Assembly: GCA_025459425.1 (NCBI GenBank)
Contig: JALOQF010000009.1
Span: 1 to 45,290 of the forward strand
DNA length: 45,290 nucleotides
Direction of reading: 5' to 3'
Source: Myxococcaceae bacterium
GTDB taxonomy: Bacteria > Myxococcota > Myxococcia > Myxococcales > Myxococcaceae
Made by a program: the position numbers and the translations under genes. The notes below the pieces were generated by a model. The model ran no database searches and had not been told where the DNA came from. It saw only the letters and a list, made by a program, of their open reading frames with translations. Shown in pieces: positions 43,901-45,290 of this stretch. How positions within the stretch are numbered: the first letter of the stretch is position 1; each line of letters starts with the position of its first letter.

Positions 43901-44988
43901 CAGTGGCGGCGCGCTTTCTCATGGGGAACGAGGGGCGGGCCTCGCTGGTGCCCACCTTCGACGCGGTGCTGACGACGTTCTCGGGCACGGCGGCCGTCGC
44001 GGCCCGCTGCGCGGCGGCCATCGCAGCGACGGGCACCGACACCCTCGCGGGCCACGCGCGGGTGGCCCGCCTCCTCGAGCGCGCGAACGAGCCCTCTCGG
44101 GCCGGCGCCCAGTGGCGGCTGGTGGCGGAGCGGGCGGTCGCCGCGCGCGACCTGTTCCTCGCGGCGGTCGCGCAAGAGGGCATGGCCCGTGCGCTCGAGC
44201 GCCACCCGCAGAAGGAGTCGTCGGACATTCTCCCGCTCCGGCTCTCGGCGTTCGCGCGCGCGGCGTGCGCCCGGCTGGCCCTGCGCGACGTCGACGGCGC
44301 AGCCCACTGCGTCGCCGAGGGGCTCGCGGCCACGCCTCCGGGTCAACCGCCCGACGCCGAGCTCAGCCTGGCCGAGGCGCGGGTGCGCCGCGCGCAGGGC
44401 CGTGACGCCGAGGCGCGGGAGGCCCTCTCGGCAGCGCTCGCCGCGTCGAAGGGGCTGCCGGTGTACGCCGCGGCCCTCGCGGAGCTCGCGGAAGCGCACG
44501 AGCGCGCTGGAGACACCGTCAACGCCGAGGCTGCCTGGCACCAGGCGCTCGCCGGCGCAGAGGCGCTCGGCGCCCTCGGCCCGTGGTTGGGCGAGCTCGA
44601 CTTCCGCGCGCGCGTCGAGTCCCGCATCGGAGCGCTCTTCATCGGTCGCCAACAACATGGGCGGGCACGCACCTGGCTGGTGTCGGCTGCCGAGCGCTTC
44701 AAGGCCGCGGGCGCTCCACTCTACGCCTCGCGGGTGCTGGCCAACCTCGGCGCCCTCTCGGCGCAGGCGAGCGCGTGGACCGACGCCGAGAGCTGGTTTC
44801 GACAAGCGGCGACGACGGCCGAGGCCGGAGGCGACTTCCTCTTCCAGGCGAAGCAGCTCGTGTCGCTCGCCCGGGTGCTGGCGCGCTTGAATGACGCCTC
44901 GACGGCCGAGGTGGCGACGCAGGCGGCGAATCTGGCCGAGGCCCTCGAGTGGCCCGAAGGCGTCGCCGCCATGCGCGCGCTGCGGTGA
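40966..44988 (+). CDS. Large PilZ-like/proline-rich repeat/cyclase-like/ATPase/TPR protein
   Basis: A 1340-residue multidomain signalling protein. Residues 1-90 resemble a PilZ-type domain (GALLELEVSVGARRVAL, GRAGLRVALED). About 118-425 are a proline-rich repeat built on IRIDAARPVPS. About 510-650 resemble a class III cyclase domain in layout (LLGVEFGRST for FADxxGST, VFVFFGLGS), but the metal Asp residues are not retained. About 690-1000 is an AAA_16/STAND-like ATPase: P-loop GPRRSGRSH, with Arg where Lys is normal, and Walker B VLVFDGLD. From about 1045 to the end are Ala-rich helical TPR-like repeats. GTG 40966 has AGAAGG seven bases upstream. A scaffold or nucleotide-sensing role is plausible; no enzyme activity is claimed. 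Confidence 0.75.
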   Translation: MPSFVVRLPDAQALRRFGEETRATRSCFVATEAETDMGALLELEVSVGARRVALQAEVCGLEVDATGRAGLRVALEDAALTALSAFVEAVAGPAPTPLDEEPTTNPDLLALGPVPLTAPPAVRLDASWPIPSAPRQSSGETAVRIDAAAPVPNSPHQPSGVAPTLPAPGIRIDAARPVPSGRSETTPAPQASAIRIDAARPVPSAPRQPSESTPAPQPPAIRIDAARPVPSAPSETTPAPQASGIRIDAARPVPSAPRQPSESTPAPQPPAIRIDAARPVPSAPRQPSETTPAPQPPAIRIDAARPVPSAPPETTPAPQASGIRIDAARPVPSAPSETAPAPQPPAIRIDAARPVPSAPSDTTPTPQPPAIRIDAARPVPSAPRQPSETTPTPQPPAIRIDAARPVPSAPRQPSETTPARLDVAGRQPGAESSPPAGPRPPSVTSPPSGVARVTRPDGTGLTPAFTPMASTRATAPDGRVGRLSELNAALGFPLSPQRLAHAEHVRAQLPEVMPIAWLLGVEFGRSTDPLAFSTLLSLCVDVAVPLGGALDVFSQASAVFVFFGLGSQANAALAAAELRERLELLADGQPAAPTLKLALTGSRLRADPDTGVEGDGLQSLQTLLRRATAGQCHAARNLALGVSDLVEWAPANDDMRLVGRRAAPINPPASVGLEPLLRLLDTRVLGLERGAVSPVVVTGPRRSGRSHLALEFARRAHAQGCLVAHTTSLKGDGRPLSAVVELLCQVARVPFEARHAALAPALEALRVAPERRHAALVLAGIEPSPTPFTPRQVTDALRLVLADVADGRRRVLVFDGLDHADAESARAFVELFRTPQPRELLVGLASPELAASLSLDATLGVPTLTLAEVDALLTASLGSSPVELRDVLFARSGGYPGLVMELLLLTASRGGLRPRGETLMLEGTVPLVAPAELPRARLLAEGTRVARLLEVVWLLGDFAESATVARVLPDVTNAAWPRAVAARFLMGNEGRASLVPTFDAVLTTFSGTAAVAARCAAAIAATGTDTLAGHARVARLLERANEPSRAGAQWRLVAERAVAARDLFLAAVAQEGMARALERHPQKESSDILPLRLSAFARAACARLALRDVDGAAHCVAEGLAATPPGQPPDAELSLAEARVRRAQGRDAEAREALSAALAASKGLPVYAAALAELAEAHERAGDTVNAEAAWHQALAGAEALGALGPWLGELDFRARVESRIGALFIGRQQHGRARTWLVSAAERFKAAGAPLYASRVLANLGALSAQASAWTDAESWFRQAATTAEAGGDFLFQAKQLVSLARVLARLNDASTAEVATQAANLAEALEWPEGVAAMRALR
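41320..42235 (+). repeat. In-frame proline-rich repeat array inside the 1340-residue protein
   Basis: Twelve units, ten with the core IRIDAARPVPS and two diverged ones at the start (VRLDASWPIPS, VRIDAAAPVPN). Units come in two lengths, about 24 and 27 codons, differing by an inserted RQP triplet. The DNA is nearly identical between units even at third codon positions, which points to recent homogenisation or expansion. Each core is followed by an ETTPAPQ-type linker of Ser, Thr, Pro and Gln. Confidence 0.9.
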
Positions 44989-45290
44989 CGAATCGTCCGT
45001 CGGCGGCGACCCGGCTCTGGCAGGCATGGACACGGCCCACGACGAACTCGACCTGCGCCGCGTCGGCGACGAAGCGTGAGCGCCGCTCGCGCCACGATGG
45101 CGGGAGGCTCAGGGCCGCGCACACCATGGCCACCGCGGTGACAGCACCCAAACGCTGCCGCTCGACGGCTCCGGGCGGCGCAACGAGCACCATCCGCAGC
45201 GGCGACGCTCGCGAGGACGACCGACCGCGCCGTTGGACGAGGTGCGTCGACCCTGCCCGCAGGCGGCCAGGAGTGCGGCGATTGCAGGGT
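44989..45290. other. Right edge, no certain gene
   Basis: About 300 bp. On the minus strand at the extreme edge one frame reads AALLAACGQG, which resembles a lipobox and could be the start of a lipoprotein lying mostly outside the window, but it stops within about 60 residues and a second frame then looks more coding. Not enough sequence to call. Confidence 0.3.

Noticed and set aside
40869-44333. 1154-residue minus-strand frame opposite the large signalling gene
   Set aside because: Ser/Arg-rich shadow with repeats that mirror the proline-rich array; no start context or recognisable domain.

Overview
The window is very GC-rich (codon third positions almost all G or C) and most likely comes from a myxobacterium (Myxococcota). 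The clearest taxonomic marker is the gene at 32740-33297, a member of the DUF2378/TIGR02265 paralogous family, which is largely confined to Myxococcota. Supporting signs are a protein with a TIGR02996-like segment, a MopE-type lipoprotein, a choice-of-anchor-D/VWA lipoprotein, a cold-shock protein with a CHH variant of the RNP2 motif, and an abundance of uncharacterised lipoproteins. I see no rRNA, tRNA, insertion sequence, phage gene or CRISPR array.

Layout. 146-5778 (+) is a CzcCBA-type heavy-metal RND efflux operon. 5890-7614 (+) is a HipBA-like toxin-antitoxin pair preceded by three copies of an 18-bp palindrome at exactly 61-bp spacing. 7589-17869 (-) is a run of envelope genes: two FtsX-type ABC permeases behind an Omp85-like outer-membrane protein, a small membrane protein, a 1066-residue choice-of-anchor/VWA lipoprotein, a degenerate HxxxH protein and a multi-pass membrane protein. 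17960-19711 (+) holds two paralogous lipoproteins flanking an EVE-domain gene. 19794-22560 (-) encodes a carboxypeptidase-regulatory-repeat/PDZ protein and a HAD hydrolase. 22618-26008 (+) encodes a TPR membrane protein and a large Cys- then Gly-rich lipoprotein.

26009-27430 is a gene-poor island with a 70-bp near-perfect nested palindrome and six copies of a 57-bp tandem repeat. It is followed by csp (-) with a strong intrinsic terminator, a livM-livG-livF operon (+) that lacks livH and a binding protein, a di-haem cytochrome lipoprotein (-), the DUF2378 gene (-), an F420/NADP-type oxidoreductase (-), a PlsC acyltransferase (+), an alpha/beta hydrolase with its TetR regulator (-), a second copy of the 70-bp palindrome in inverted orientation (37023-37092), and an alpha/beta hydrolase lipoprotein divergent from its own TetR regulator.

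The right end (39109-44988) carries three signalling-type genes: an FHA-like/TIGR02996-like protein, a ClpP homologue without its catalytic residues, and a 1340-residue protein that combines a PilZ-like N-terminus, a homogenised proline-rich repeat, a degenerate cyclase-like domain, an ATPase with an altered P-loop and a TPR-like C-terminus.

The strongest candidates for something undescribed are the paired 70-bp nested palindromes, the phased hip operators, and the cluster of predicted catalytically dead signalling proteins at the right end. All functional names are read from motifs and family knowledge; no database search was run.
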